Part shown: positions 15,188 to 23,831 of the stretch, in pieces
Layout: each line of letters opens with the position of its first letter
Numbering within the stretch: position 1 is the stretch's first letter
Assembly (NCBI GenBank): GCA_036382395.1
Contig: DASVHW010000324.1
Coordinates: 1 to 41,232 of the forward strand
Origin: Candidatus Binatia bacterium
Lineage (GTDB): Bacteria > Desulfobacterota > Binatia > HRBIN30
Length of the DNA: 41,232 bases
Direction of reading: 5' to 3'
Program-made: the position numbers and the translations under genes
The notes under the pieces: model-generated
Database searches by the model: none
Told to the model about the DNA's origin: nothing
What the model saw: the letters and a program-made list of their open reading frames with translations, nothing else

Positions 15188-16870
15188 ATGAGTTACCTCG
15201 TTCTCGCCCGCAAGTGGCGCCCGCAGACCTTCGACGAAATCGTCGGACAGGAACACGTCGTCCAAACCCTGATGAACGCGATCCGTAGCGATCGCGTGGC
15301 GCACGCCTTTCTGTTCACCGGCGTCCGCGGTGTGGGCAAGACCACGGCGGCCCGCGTGCTGGCGAAGGCACTCAACTGCGTCAAAGGGCCGACGCCAACG
15401 CCGTGCAATGACTGCGTCAACTGCCGGGAAATCACCGCCGGCAACGCCGTGGACGTCCTGGAGATCGACGGTGCCTCGAATACCGGCGTCGATGACGTCC
15501 GCGAGATCATCGAGAACGTGCGCTACCAGCCGGCGAAGAGCCGGTTCAAGATTTACATCATCGACGAAGTGCACATGCTGTCCACGAGCGCCTTTAACGC
15601 GCTGCTGAAGACGCTGGAGGAGCCGCCGCCACATGTGAAGTTCATCTTCGCCACCACCGATCCGCACAAGGTGCCGCACACCATTCACTCCCGCTGCCAG
15701 CGCTACGACTTCAAACGCATTCCGTTCCGGCTCATCGCCGATCGCCTGGCGCAGATTGCCCGCAGTGAAGGGATCGCCGTCAGTGCGCTGTCCTTGGCAC
15801 TGATCGCCCGTGAGGGCGAGGGCAGCATGCGTGACGCGCAGTCGCTGTTCGATCAGGTGATCGCCTTCGCCGGCAAGGCTATCGGCGATGAGGACGTCAT
15901 CACCGCCCTGGGCCTCGCCGATCGCAAGCTGCTCTACGGCGCCGCCGAAGCCATTCTGGACCGCAATCCGGCAGGCGCGCTGGAGCGGTTCGATGAGTTG
16001 CACCGGTACGGCTATGACATGCGCCGTCTGGCGCGGGAACTGCTCGAGCATTTCCGCAACCTCGCGGTAGCCCGGCTGCTGCCGGACGTGGATTTGCTGT
16101 CCGAACTTCCGGACGAGGAACGCGCCGAAGTCGGTCGGCAGGCGCAGAAATGGAGCAGTGAAGACCTCGACCGCGCCTTCCGCCTCCTCCTCGGCGCCGA
16201 GGGCGAGGTGGGCCGTGTGCCCTACCCCAAGCTCGTTCTCGAAATGACCCTCATCAAGCTGGCGACGCTGACGCCGGTCGTTCCGGTGAGCGCATTGCTG
16301 GATCGGATCGGTGATCTGGAGCGTCGTTTGAATGGCCGGCCGCCCGCGGCAGGCAGCCCGATCCCGCCAGCAGGCGAAAAAGCCCCGGCGCCGCGCGAAG
16401 TGGCCAACCGCCCGCAGCGCACCGCCGCCGTGCCAGAATCCTCTGCCCCATCTCCTTCTCCCGCACCGGCTCAACCTGCTGGTCCGCACACCTGGAACGA
16501 GTTCCTGAACTTCGTCGGCAAGGAGAAAATCACGCTGCTTCCATATCTCAAGAGCAGCCAGCCAGTGAACTGTGACGGGCCGGAACTCACCCTGAGGGTA
16601 CCCCAAGGCTATTACTACGACTATTTGGCGCAACGGGACCATGCCGGACTGGTAGAAGACATGGCGCGACGCTTTTTCGGCCGGCCAATGCGCCTCACCG
16701 TCAAGACACCCGAAGGTGCGCCAGAGCCCGCACCGGCAGCGCCAGAGCCCCCGGCAGCTTTGCACGCCGCCGCGCTCGGCAACCCGGTGGTGCGCGCCGC
16801 CGTGGAAATTCTGGGGGGCGAGGTGCAAGAAGTGAAGTCACGACCGCGTCGTGAAAGAGGAAGCAAATGA
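15188..16870 (+). CDS. dnaX: DNA polymerase III subunit gamma/tau
   Basis: Clamp-loader ATPase of 560 residues. Walker A GVRGVGKT lies at 45-52. The zinc-binding cysteines are 64, 73, 76 and 79. Walker B IIDEVH ends at 129. The sensor region FATTDPHK and the SRC motif (168-170) are intact. Domain III follows, then a Pro/Ala-rich linker (about 390-435) and a C-terminal domain (TWNEFLNFVGKEK onward) that probably corresponds to the tau-specific part. No slippery AAAAAAG heptamer is seen, so a frameshifted gamma form is not predicted. The stop overlaps the ybaB start (ATGA). Confidence 0.97.
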   Translation: MSYLVLARKWRPQTFDEIVGQEHVVQTLMNAIRSDRVAHAFLFTGVRGVGKTTAARVLAKALNCVKGPTPTPCNDCVNCREITAGNAVDVLEIDGASNTGVDDVREIIENVRYQPAKSRFKIYIIDEVHMLSTSAFNALLKTLEEPPPHVKFIFATTDPHKVPHTIHSRCQRYDFKRIPFRLIADRLAQIARSEGIAVSALSLALIAREGEGSMRDAQSLFDQVIAFAGKAIGDEDVITALGLADRKLLYGAAEAILDRNPAGALERFDELHRYGYDMRRLARELLEHFRNLAVARLLPDVDLLSELPDEERAEVGRQAQKWSSEDLDRAFRLLLGAEGEVGRVPYPKLVLEMTLIKLATLTPVVPVSALLDRIGDLERRLNGRPPAAGSPIPPAGEKAPAPREVANRPQRTAAVPESSAPSPSPAPAQPAGPHTWNEFLNFVGKEKITLLPYLKSSQPVNCDGPELTLRVPQGYYYDYLAQRDHAGLVEDMARRFFGRPMRLTVKTPEGAPEPAPAAPEPPAALHAAALGNPVVRAAVEILGGEVQEVKSRPRRERGSK

Positions 16871-17193
16871 GCAAAGGACTCGGCCCGCTGGGCAACATCG
16901 TCAAGCAAGCGCAGGAGTTGCAGGAACGCCTCGGTCGCATCCAGGAAGAGGCGGCCGCCAAGACCGTCGAAGCGACGGCCGGGGGCGGCATGGTGACCGT
17001 CGTCGTGAGCGGACGCTCACAGGTGGTGGAACTGCGCATCGAGCCCGAAGTGATGAAGGGCGGCGACGTGCAAATGCTGCAAGACCTTGTGATCGCCGCC
17101 GTCAACAAGGGCATCCGCGCCGCGCAGGAGATGATGGCGGAAGAGATGAAAAAGGTGACCGGCGGCCTGCAGATCCCCGGCCTGACGGTGTGA
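16867..17193 (+). CDS. ybaB: YbaB/EbfC family nucleoid-associated protein
   Basis: Small DNA-binding protein of 108 residues that forms tweezer-like dimers. The N-terminal helix (IVKQAQELQERLGRIQEE), the strand segment VEATAGGGMVTVVVSG and the C-terminal helix with EMMAEEMKKVTGGLQIPGL match the family. It is encoded between dnaX and recR, as in most bacteria, and its ATG overlaps the dnaX stop, which implies coupled translation. Confidence 0.95.
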   Translation: MSKGLGPLGNIVKQAQELQERLGRIQEEAAAKTVEATAGGGMVTVVVSGRSQVVELRIEPEVMKGGDVQMLQDLVIAAVNKGIRAAQEMMAEEMKKVTGGLQIPGLTV

Positions 17194-17196
17194 GGG

Positions 17197-17277
17197 ACAG
17201 TTCACCGTTCATCGTCGACAGTCGCCCGTTCTCCGTTCGCCCTTATCGCCATCGACGATCAACCATCTCCTATCGAC
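17197..17277. repeat. Heptad repeat between ybaB and recR
   Basis: Six 7-nt words of the GTTC/GTCG type (for example ACAGTTC, ACCGTTC, ATCGTCG; 17197-17238) are followed by a spacer and ATCGACG, ATCAACC, ATCTCCT, ATCGACT (17251-17277). The period is clear but arm complementarity is weaker than in copies A to D. It fills the leader of recR, which has no visible ribosome binding site. Confidence 0.6.
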
Positions 17278-17287
17278 TTCTGCCACC

Positions 17288-17887
17288 ATGTCCGCGCTGC
17301 CGCCACCGTTAGCCCGATTGATTCACGAGTTGGTGAAACTCCCCGGCATCGGAGAGAAGACCGCGACCCGACTCGCCTTCCATCTCCTGCGCACGGAACG
17401 GCGCGATGTCGAGCTGCTGGCGCAGTCGCTGGTCACGATGCGCGACGAAACCAAGCTGTGCTCCATCTGCCTGGGGCTGACGGCGGAAGATCCGTGCGCC
17501 TTGTGCAGCGATCCGCGACGCGACGCGACGGCAATTTGCGTCGTCGAAGGCCCCGCCGACCTCATCGCCTTGGAGCGCTCCGGCCAGTTCAAAGGCCGCT
17601 ACCACGTTCTGCACGGTTGTCTGGCGCCGCTCGACGGCGTCGGGCCGGAGGATCTGCGGATTGCGGAGTTGCTGCAGCGCTTGGAAGACGGCAGCGTACG
17701 TGAAGTCGTCATTGCCACCAACCCAACCGTCGAAGGCGAAGCGACCGCGCTGTATCTGGCGCGTCTCATCAAGCCGCTCGGCCTGCGCGTCACGCGCATC
17801 GCGCACGGGTTGCCGATGGGTGCCGACGTCGAATACGCGGACTCTATGACTCTCGGGAAGGCACTCGAGGGCCGGCGCGAGATGTGA
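17288..17887 (+). CDS. recR: Recombination mediator protein RecR
   Basis: Protein of 199 residues, the normal length. The N-terminal helix-hairpin-helix (LPGIGEKTATRLAFHLL), the C4 zinc finger (Cys58, 61, 70, 73), the Toprim domain starting at CVVEGPADL and the C-terminal Walker-B-like segment are present. With RecF/RecO it loads RecA onto gapped DNA. The ATG at 17288 sits 10 bases after a heptad repeat and lacks a Shine-Dalgarno sequence. Third gene of the dnaX-ybaB-recR unit. Confidence 0.96.
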   Translation: MSALPPPLARLIHELVKLPGIGEKTATRLAFHLLRTERRDVELLAQSLVTMRDETKLCSICLGLTAEDPCALCSDPRRDATAICVVEGPADLIALERSGQFKGRYHVLHGCLAPLDGVGPEDLRIAELLQRLEDGSVREVVIATNPTVEGEATALYLARLIKPLGLRVTRIAHGLPMGADVEYADSMTLGKALEGRREM

Positions 17888-17991
17888 GGTCGACGTTTCG
17901 GTTGCCCGCCACGCACCGGCGGCGATCCACTTGGCGCAGGAACGGTGGCGCTCCTAGTGGACTTTCGTTCACTGCAGGGTAGCATGCGTGC

Positions 17992-19962
17992 ATGGACCGC
18001 TGGCCGGAGCATTATTCAGCGAAGGTCGTTGATGCTGCTACAGCAGTACGCCGCGTGTCTCGTGGCAGCCACGTGTTCGTCGGATCAGGCTGTGCCGAGC
18101 CGCAGTGTCTGGTGGCGGCTCTCGCCGCGCGTGGCGAGGAGCTCACCGACACCGAGATCTTGCACATCCTGACCCTCGGCGTCGCACCGTACACGGCCTC
18201 GAAGTTCACCGGACGCTTTCGGCACAACGCATTCTTCATCGGCGCGAACGTGCGCGACGCGGTCCTGGAAGGGCAAGCGGATTACACCCCCGTCTTTCTC
18301 TCGGAGATATCCCGGCTGTTCCGCACCGGCCGGGTGCGGATCGATGTGGCATTGATCCAGGTGTCCCCGCCCGACCGCAACGGCTACTGCAGCTACGGAG
18401 TCTCGGTGGACGTCGTGAAGGGCGGAACCGAGAGCGCGAAGCTGGTGATCGCCGCGGTCAACCCTCGCATGCCGCGCACGCACGGGGACAGTTTCATACA
18501 CGTCGATGATATCGACTACCTGGTCGAATGCGATGAACCCATCCTGGAGGTGGCGCCGGCCCAGCCGGACGAGGTCTCACGGCAGATCGGCCGCTTCATC
18601 GCCGATCTGATCGAACCGGGTGCCACCCTCCAATTGGGCATCGGCGCCATCCCGAACGCCGTCCTGAGCTACCTCGGGGATAAGGAGGATCTCGGGCTCC
18701 ACACCGAGATGTTTACGGACGGCATCATCGACCTGATCCGGCGCGGCGTCATCACCAACCAGCGCAAGACCTTGCACCCGGGGAAATCGATCACGTCGTT
18801 CTGCATGGGCACGCGGCAGCTCTATGACTTGGTCGATGACAATCCGGCGTTCGGCTTCTATCCCAGCGATTACGTCAACGATCCCATGGTCATCGGCCAG
18901 AACGATCACGTGGTCGCGATCAACTCCGCGCTGCAGGTCGACCTCACCGGCCAGGTCTGTTCCGACTCGATCGGGCACCGTTTCTACAGCGGCATCGGCG
19001 GCCAGGTGGACTTCATTCGCGGCGCCGCCCGATCGTACGGCGGCAAGCCAATCATCGCGTTGCCCTCCACTGCCAAGGGTGGGACCGTCTCGCGCATTGT
19101 GCCAATCTTGAATGAGGGAGCGGGCATCGTGACCACCCGCGCCGACGTGCACTACGTCATCACCGAATTCGGCATGGCCGATCTCTACGGCCGCAATGTG
19201 CGTGAACGCACGTTGGCACTGGTGAGTATTGCCCATCCCGACTTTCGCAATGAGCTTTTGGCCGCCGCCAAGGCCAGGCGGTTCGTCTATGCCGAGCAAA
19301 TCCCCTTCCCCGCGGAAGGCCTCCCCTACCCGAAAGAGCTGGAACGGTGGGTGACGCTGCGCGACGGCGTGGAGATCTTCTTCCGTCCGATGAAGCCGGC
19401 GGACGAACGGCTATTACGCGACCTCTTCTACTCGCATTCTGAAGAAACCGTGTACATGCGCTACCTCACGCCGGTGAAGAAACTCTCCGTGCGGCAGATC
19501 CAGGAGTTCGTCACCCTCGACTACAAGGATCATTTGGCGATCGCGGGCTTCCTGGTGCACGACGACATGGAGGAGATGATCGCAGTGGCCCGGTATGTCC
19601 TCGATCCCAAGACCAATATGGCCGAGGTCGCGTTCACCGTGCACGACGATTACCAGAACCGAGGCATCGGGCACTTTCTGCTCGAGTACATGAAAGACAT
19701 CGCGCAGCAGCGTGGTATTGGCGGCTTCACCGCCCAGGTGCTGGGGTCCAACAGCCGCATGCTCCACCTCTTCCACAAAGTGTACTCGCCGTTGCGCAGC
19801 GAAATCGAAGCAGGGGTGTACAACATCTCGTGCCGATTCACCGAGATCGATCAGTATAGGCGGCAACACCGGCCGGCGGGGCCACGCGCTACTCCTCCGT
19901 CACCGCCGGAGCGCAACCCGCCCCCTCGTCGAACCCGCCCTACAGTGAGAACTCGCAGGTAA
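17992..19962 (+). CDS. Acetyl-CoA hydrolase/CoA-transferase fused to a GNAT acetyltransferase domain
   Basis: Protein of 656 residues. Residues about 10-435 form an acetyl-CoA hydrolase/4-hydroxybutyrate CoA-transferase domain. LHTEMFTDG places the catalytic glutamate at Glu239, where the CoA thioester intermediate would form, and the loop GIGGQVDFIRGA follows. Residues about 455-610 form a GNAT domain with the acetyl-CoA loop QNRGIG (555-560). The tail of about 40 residues is rich in Pro and Arg. The first domain moves or releases CoA; the second could acetylate lysines or a small amine. I infer that the two share acetyl-CoA or that the GNAT part regulates. No clear ribosome binding site is seen. 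Confidence 0.88.
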   Translation: MDRWPEHYSAKVVDAATAVRRVSRGSHVFVGSGCAEPQCLVAALAARGEELTDTEILHILTLGVAPYTASKFTGRFRHNAFFIGANVRDAVLEGQADYTPVFLSEISRLFRTGRVRIDVALIQVSPPDRNGYCSYGVSVDVVKGGTESAKLVIAAVNPRMPRTHGDSFIHVDDIDYLVECDEPILEVAPAQPDEVSRQIGRFIADLIEPGATLQLGIGAIPNAVLSYLGDKEDLGLHTEMFTDGIIDLIRRGVITNQRKTLHPGKSITSFCMGTRQLYDLVDDNPAFGFYPSDYVNDPMVIGQNDHVVAINSALQVDLTGQVCSDSIGHRFYSGIGGQVDFIRGAARSYGGKPIIALPSTAKGGTVSRIVPILNEGAGIVTTRADVHYVITEFGMADLYGRNVRERTLALVSIAHPDFRNELLAAAKARRFVYAEQIPFPAEGLPYPKELERWVTLRDGVEIFFRPMKPADERLLRDLFYSHSEETVYMRYLTPVKKLSVRQIQEFVTLDYKDHLAIAGFLVHDDMEEMIAVARYVLDPKTNMAEVAFTVHDDYQNRGIGHFLLEYMKDIAQQRGIGGFTAQVLGSNSRMLHLFHKVYSPLRSEIEAGVYNISCRFTEIDQYRRQHRPAGPRATPPSPPERNPPPRRTRPTVRTRR

Positions 19963-19999
19963 AAATGGCGAAACACTCCACAGCGGGAGTGTTTCGCCA
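19961..19999 (-). terminator. Intrinsic terminator of the pyrophosphatase gene
   Basis: A perfect 14-bp inverted repeat (19966-19979 with 19986-19999) has a 6-nt loop. Read on the minus strand it is followed by five T residues (19965-19961). It lies just after the end of the minus-strand pyrophosphatase gene and also faces the end of the plus-strand CoA-transferase gene. Confidence 0.9.
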
Positions 20000-20018
20000 A
20001 GCCTGTGCTCCAGAGGGA

Positions 20019-22490
20019 TCAGGCTGCCGGCTTCAGGCGCACTGGGTGGGTTTCCGTCTCGATGCGCATGCCGTAGAAGGAGCGGTGCACGAACACCAAG
20101 GACGCGAGAAAGAAGGCAAGGGCAAGGAAGTGGGTAACTCCCGACGGCAGGCTGACCGCCAGCTCGACTGCGAGGAGGCCAAAGAGCGTCGTGAACTTGA
20201 TCACCGGGTTCATGGCGACCGAAGAGGTGTCCTTGAATGGGTCGCCGACGGTATCGCCCACCACCGTCGCCGCGTGCAGGGCGGAACCCTTCTCCTTCAG
20301 CTCGACTTCGACCACCTTCTTGGCGTTGTCCCACGCCCCGCCGCCGTTCGCCATGAACAAGGCCTGGAAGAGGCCAAACAGCGCGATCGAGATCAGGTAG
20401 CCGATGAAGAAGAACGGGTTGAGGCAGGCGAAGGCAAGCGTGGAAAAGAACACGGTCAGGAAGATGTTGAACATTCCCTTCTGGGCGTACTGCGTGCAGA
20501 TCGCCACCACCTTCTTGGAGTCGGCGATTGATGCCTTCTCCGTGGTTTCCAGCTTGATGTTTGCCTTGATGAACTCAACGGCGCGATAGGCACCCGTGGT
20601 CACCGCCTGCATCGTGGCGCCGGTGAACCAATAGATCACGGCTCCGCCGGTGATCAAACCAAGCAAAAAGAGCGGGTTGAGGATCGAAAGCTTACCGAGG
20701 TGCTCCGGCTGAAGGCCATCCGTCAGCGCGACGATGATGGAGAAGATCATGGTGGTCGCACCGACGACCGCCGTGCCGATGAGCACCGGTTTCGCGGTCG
20801 CCTTGAAGGTGTTTCCGGCGCCGTCATTTTCTTCGAGGAAGTCCTTGGCACGGTCGAAGTTCGGTTCGAACCCGAACTCTTTCTTGATCTCTTGCTTGAT
20901 GTTGGGGAGGGTTTCGATGACCGACAGCTCGTACACGGACTGGGCGTTGTCGGTCACTGGGCCGTAGGAGTCCACCGCGATGGTCACGGGGCCCATGCCC
21001 AAGAAGCCGAAGGCCACCAGCCCGAACGCGAACACCGGGGCGGTCATGTCCGCCGTTCTGGCGGGCAGCGCGGTGCGCAGCTCGTCGAGGCTGAAGAACC
21101 ACGCCATGCCCATGAGGATGACGAAGACAATTCCCATCCAGTAAGCGGAGAAGTTGCCCGCGACCAGACCCGACAGGACGTTGAGCGACGGGCCGCCTTC
21201 CCGCGAGGCGGTGACGATCTCGCGTACGTGACCCGACTTTGTCGAGGTGAAGACTTTGACCACCTCCGGGATCACCGCGCCGGCGATGGTTCCACAGCTG
21301 ATGATCGCCGAGAGCTGATACCAGAGTGAGCCACCGCCGAGATCCCCGATGAGGAGGTACGAGACAATGAACGTGAGGACGATCGACACCACCGAGGTGA
21401 GCCAGACCAGGGCGGTGAGCGGCTGCTCGAAGTTCATCTTGTCCACGTGGGCGAGGCGGGCACGCTGGATGCCGTCGTTGATGAGGTAGGAGAGACCGCT
21501 GGCGACGATCATCATGATGCGCATGGCGAAGATCCAGACGAGCAGCGTGGTCTGCAGCTTGGCGTTGTCCCTGAGCACCAGCAGGATGAAGGTGATGAGC
21601 GCCACGCCGGTCACGCCGTAGGTCTCGAAGCCGTCAGCTGACGGTCCCACCGAGTCGCCCGCGTTGTCACCCGTGCAGTCGGCGATCACGCCGGGGTTAC
21701 GCACGTCGTCCTCTTTGATGTTGAAGACGATCTTCATCAGGTCGGACCCGATGTCGGCGATCTTCGTGAAGATGCCGCCGGCGATGCGTAGGGCGGAGGC
21801 GCCGAGCGACTCACCGATGGCGAAACCAATGAAACAAGGGCCGGCGAAGCTCGCGGGGACGAAGAGCAGGATGATGAGCATGATCAGCAGCTCGGTGGAG
21901 ATCAGCACCATGCCGATGCTCATGCCGGCCTTCAGCGGGATCTCGTACGTCAGAAAGGGCTTCCCCCTCAACGCCGCGAAGGCGGTTCGCGAGTTTGCAA
22001 ATGTGTTCACGCGAATGCCGAACCAAGCGACGCCGTAGCTGCCGCCGATGCCGATCAGGCTGAACATCAGCACGATCAGGACCTTCACCATGTCGCCCTC
22101 GAACGCGCGCGTGAAATACACCGCCATGATCGTGCCGATGAAGAGTTCGAGAAGAAGGATGAACTTGCCCTGGGTGATGAGGTAGGTCTTGCACGTTTCG
22201 TAAATCAGCTCGGAGATCTCGCGCATGGCCTTGTGGACTGGAAGGGTCCTGAGCTGCTGGTAGATGGTGATCCCGAATCCGAACCCGAGCGCGCACACGA
22301 GCAATCCCCCCGTGAGGAGTGTCCGTCCGCTGATCCCGAGAAAGTCGACCGCTGAGAAGTTCGGAAGAACGAGATTCATCTCGCCGTGCTGTTGACCCTC
22401 CGCAGCCAACGCCTGGCTAGCGACAGCTAGGAACATGCCGACCCAGCCGACAAGCGACCATGTTTTTCTGCGTGTGTGTACCATCCCCAT
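20019..22490 (-). CDS. hppA: Membrane-bound ion-pumping pyrophosphatase
   Basis: Protein of 823 residues with a signal-like N-terminus and about 16 membrane segments. It couples pyrophosphate hydrolysis to H+ or Na+ transport. Pyrophosphate- and metal-binding acids are kept: IFTKIADIGSD (Asp246, Asp250), EDD (260-262), IADCTGDNAGD (Asp271, 275, 279) and Asp286, and near the C-terminus GGAWDNAKK and GDTVGDPFKD. It diverges from typical sequences: one residue is missing after Asp250, the next glutamate is lost, and an insertion of about 20 residues precedes GNTFKATAK (559-567). Lys563 is the signature of K+-independent enzymes, but Ala566 is not. GAGGAG supports the start. Monocistronic with its own terminator. 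Confidence 0.93.
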   Translation of the reverse strand: MGMVHTRRKTWSLVGWVGMFLAVASQALAAEGQQHGEMNLVLPNFSAVDFLGISGRTLLTGGLLVCALGFGFGITIYQQLRTLPVHKAMREISELIYETCKTYLITQGKFILLLELFIGTIMAVYFTRAFEGDMVKVLIVLMFSLIGIGGSYGVAWFGIRVNTFANSRTAFAALRGKPFLTYEIPLKAGMSIGMVLISTELLIMLIILLFVPASFAGPCFIGFAIGESLGASALRIAGGIFTKIADIGSDLMKIVFNIKEDDVRNPGVIADCTGDNAGDSVGPSADGFETYGVTGVALITFILLVLRDNAKLQTTLLVWIFAMRIMMIVASGLSYLINDGIQRARLAHVDKMNFEQPLTALVWLTSVVSIVLTFIVSYLLIGDLGGGSLWYQLSAIISCGTIAGAVIPEVVKVFTSTKSGHVREIVTASREGGPSLNVLSGLVAGNFSAYWMGIVFVILMGMAWFFSLDELRTALPARTADMTAPVFAFGLVAFGFLGMGPVTIAVDSYGPVTDNAQSVYELSVIETLPNIKQEIKKEFGFEPNFDRAKDFLEENDGAGNTFKATAKPVLIGTAVVGATTMIFSIIVALTDGLQPEHLGKLSILNPLFLLGLITGGAVIYWFTGATMQAVTTGAYRAVEFIKANIKLETTEKASIADSKKVVAICTQYAQKGMFNIFLTVFFSTLAFACLNPFFFIGYLISIALFGLFQALFMANGGGAWDNAKKVVEVELKEKGSALHAATVVGDTVGDPFKDTSSVAMNPVIKFTTLFGLLAVELAVSLPSGVTHFLALAFFLASLVFVHRSFYGMRIETETHPVRLKPAA

Positions 22491-22743
22491 TTCACTCCTC
22501 GGATTTCGTGCAGGCCCACTCTGTCCCTAGGTGGGTCTGGCTGGGCAGTAGAGTTCGATTGCCTCGCAACCGCGCGTCCACCACGACCGCAGGCTTCGGC
22601 GTGTGCGTGGAGGCCCCGTCACGCGGGCTAATTTAAACTGGCGGGTTATGGCAAAACTCACCTCGAAACACAACTCCCCAAGGCGCCAGTCCACGCCCGT
22701 GCGTTGACCGGCAGGGGGTGGCCTGCTACTTTTCGGCCTGACA

Positions 22744-23169
22744 TTGACAACCTATCGCAATCCGGTACCGACGGTAGACGCGATCATCGAAGTTCCCGAC
22801 GGTATTGTTCTGATCAAGCGCCGCTTCCTGCCTATGGGCTGGGCATTGCCCGGCGGTTTCGTTGAGTACGGGGAGACGGTCGAAGCGGCAGCCAGGCGCG
22901 AGGCAAAGGAGGAAACCGGCCTCGATGTCTCCCTGACCGAGTTGTTCAATGTCTACTCCGACCCGCTCCGGGATCCCCGTCAGCATACGATCGGCATCGT
23001 CTTTATCGGTACGGCCGCCGGTGTTCCCGCAGCGGGTGACGATGCTGCGGAAGCAGGCATCTTCACTGCACAGTCTTTGCCAGCACCGCTTGCTTTTGAT
23101 CACGGACAGATCCTCGAGGATTATTTCACCTACAAGCGGACTGGCCAGCGACCCCAGCCTCGGTCATGA
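22744..23169 (+). CDS. NUDIX hydrolase
   Basis: Product of about 141 residues. The NUDIX box is complete ([14 protein letters not shown] followed by [10 protein letters not shown]), which binds the metals that cleave nucleoside-diphosphate-X substrates. The preceding LPGGF and the segment [11 protein letters not shown] resemble ADP-ribose or NADH pyrophosphatases; the substrate is unknown. The start is uncertain: TTG at 22744 is the first usual start in the frame, with a poor binding site, although a G-rich run lies at 22714-22718. The stop overlaps the next ATG (ATGA), so both genes are coupled. The 250 bases upstream hold no recognised element. Confidence 0.87.
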   Translation: MTTYRNPVPTVDAIIEVPDGIVLIKRRFLPMGWALPGGFVEYGETVEAAARREAKEETGLDVSLTELFNVYSDPLRDPRQHTIGIVFIGTAAGVPAAGDDAAEAGIFTAQSLPAPLAFDHGQILEDYFTYKRTGQRPQPRS

Positions 23170-23747
23170 GCGCCCAACCACCGATCTTTCTTTCGCTGAC
23201 TGCTGCCGAACGGCGCGAACTGTTGTGGCTGGCGCGCCAGAGCATCCGCACGGCTTTGGATGGTGGGACGCCGCCGGCATGTGCCACCATCACTCCGGCC
23301 CTGAACGAACCGGCCGCTGCATTCGTGAGCCTGCATCAGGATGGGCGCCTGCGCGGTTGTATCGGCGCCGTGGCAGCAGAGCGGCCGCTCTACCAGGCCG
23401 TCGCACGGCTGGCGGTGTCGGCAGCCTTCGATGACCCGCGTTTTCCGCCGCTGACCAAGGCGGAACTGCCGGCCACAGCTATTGAGATTTCACGTCTCAG
23501 CCCCTTGACTCCCGGCCTGGCGGAGGACATTTTCCCGGGCCGCCACGGTGTATACCTCACGCGGGGGGAGCACTGCGGGGTATTTCTGCCGCAGGTTGCG
23601 ATCGAATATCGTTGGGACCGCGAAACTTTCCTCAGCCAATTGTGTCGGAAAGCGATGCTCCCACCCGATGCCTGGAAGCATCCGGAGACGACGCTGATGC
23701 TCTTCGAGGCCGAGGTCTTCTCTGAAGAGGACGCCTATGGTTCATAG
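23166..23747 (+). CDS. AMMECR1 domain protein (AmmeMemoRadiSam system protein A)
   Basis: Product of 193 residues with the AMMECR1 signature LRGCIG (62-67) and the later segments DDPRFPPL and HGVYL. In many prokaryotes this protein is encoded with a Memo-like protein and a radical-SAM enzyme as a three-part system of unknown chemistry. Neither partner is in this window. It is translationally coupled to a NUDIX gene. The last codons and stop lie within a heptad repeat (copy D). Confidence 0.9.
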   Translation: MSAQPPIFLSLTAAERRELLWLARQSIRTALDGGTPPACATITPALNEPAAAFVSLHQDGRLRGCIGAVAAERPLYQAVARLAVSAAFDDPRFPPLTKAELPATAIEISRLSPLTPGLAEDIFPGRHGVYLTRGEHCGVFLPQVAIEYRWDRETFLSQLCRKAMLPPDAWKHPETTLMLFEAEVFSEEDAYGS

Positions 23748-23815
23748 CTTATGGCTCATGGCGTATCGCTCGGAAAAGAACCCTGGGCCACAAGCCATAG
23801 GCCACGCGCCACAAG
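23734..23815. repeat. Heptad hairpin across a stop codon (copy D)
   Basis: The left arm has CCTATGG, TTCATAG, CTTATGG, CTCATGG and CGTATCG (23734-23768); the TTCATAG word contains the stop codon of the AMMECR1 gene. The right arm has CCACAAG, CCATAGG, CCACGCG and CCACAAG (23788-23815). Arms are complementary with mismatches. It lies between convergent genes. Confidence 0.8.
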
Positions 23816-23831
23816 CGGGGCCGAAGGCCCC

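Noticed and set aside
16377-16385. Possible dnaX frameshift site
   Set aside because: Only five A residues occur, read as GAA-AAA-GCC. A slippery heptamer like that of Escherichia coli is absent, and no stable downstream stem was seen.
15128-16828. 566-codon minus-strand frame
   Set aside because: It is antisense to dnaX, whose motifs are complete; the frame is a GC-rich shadow.
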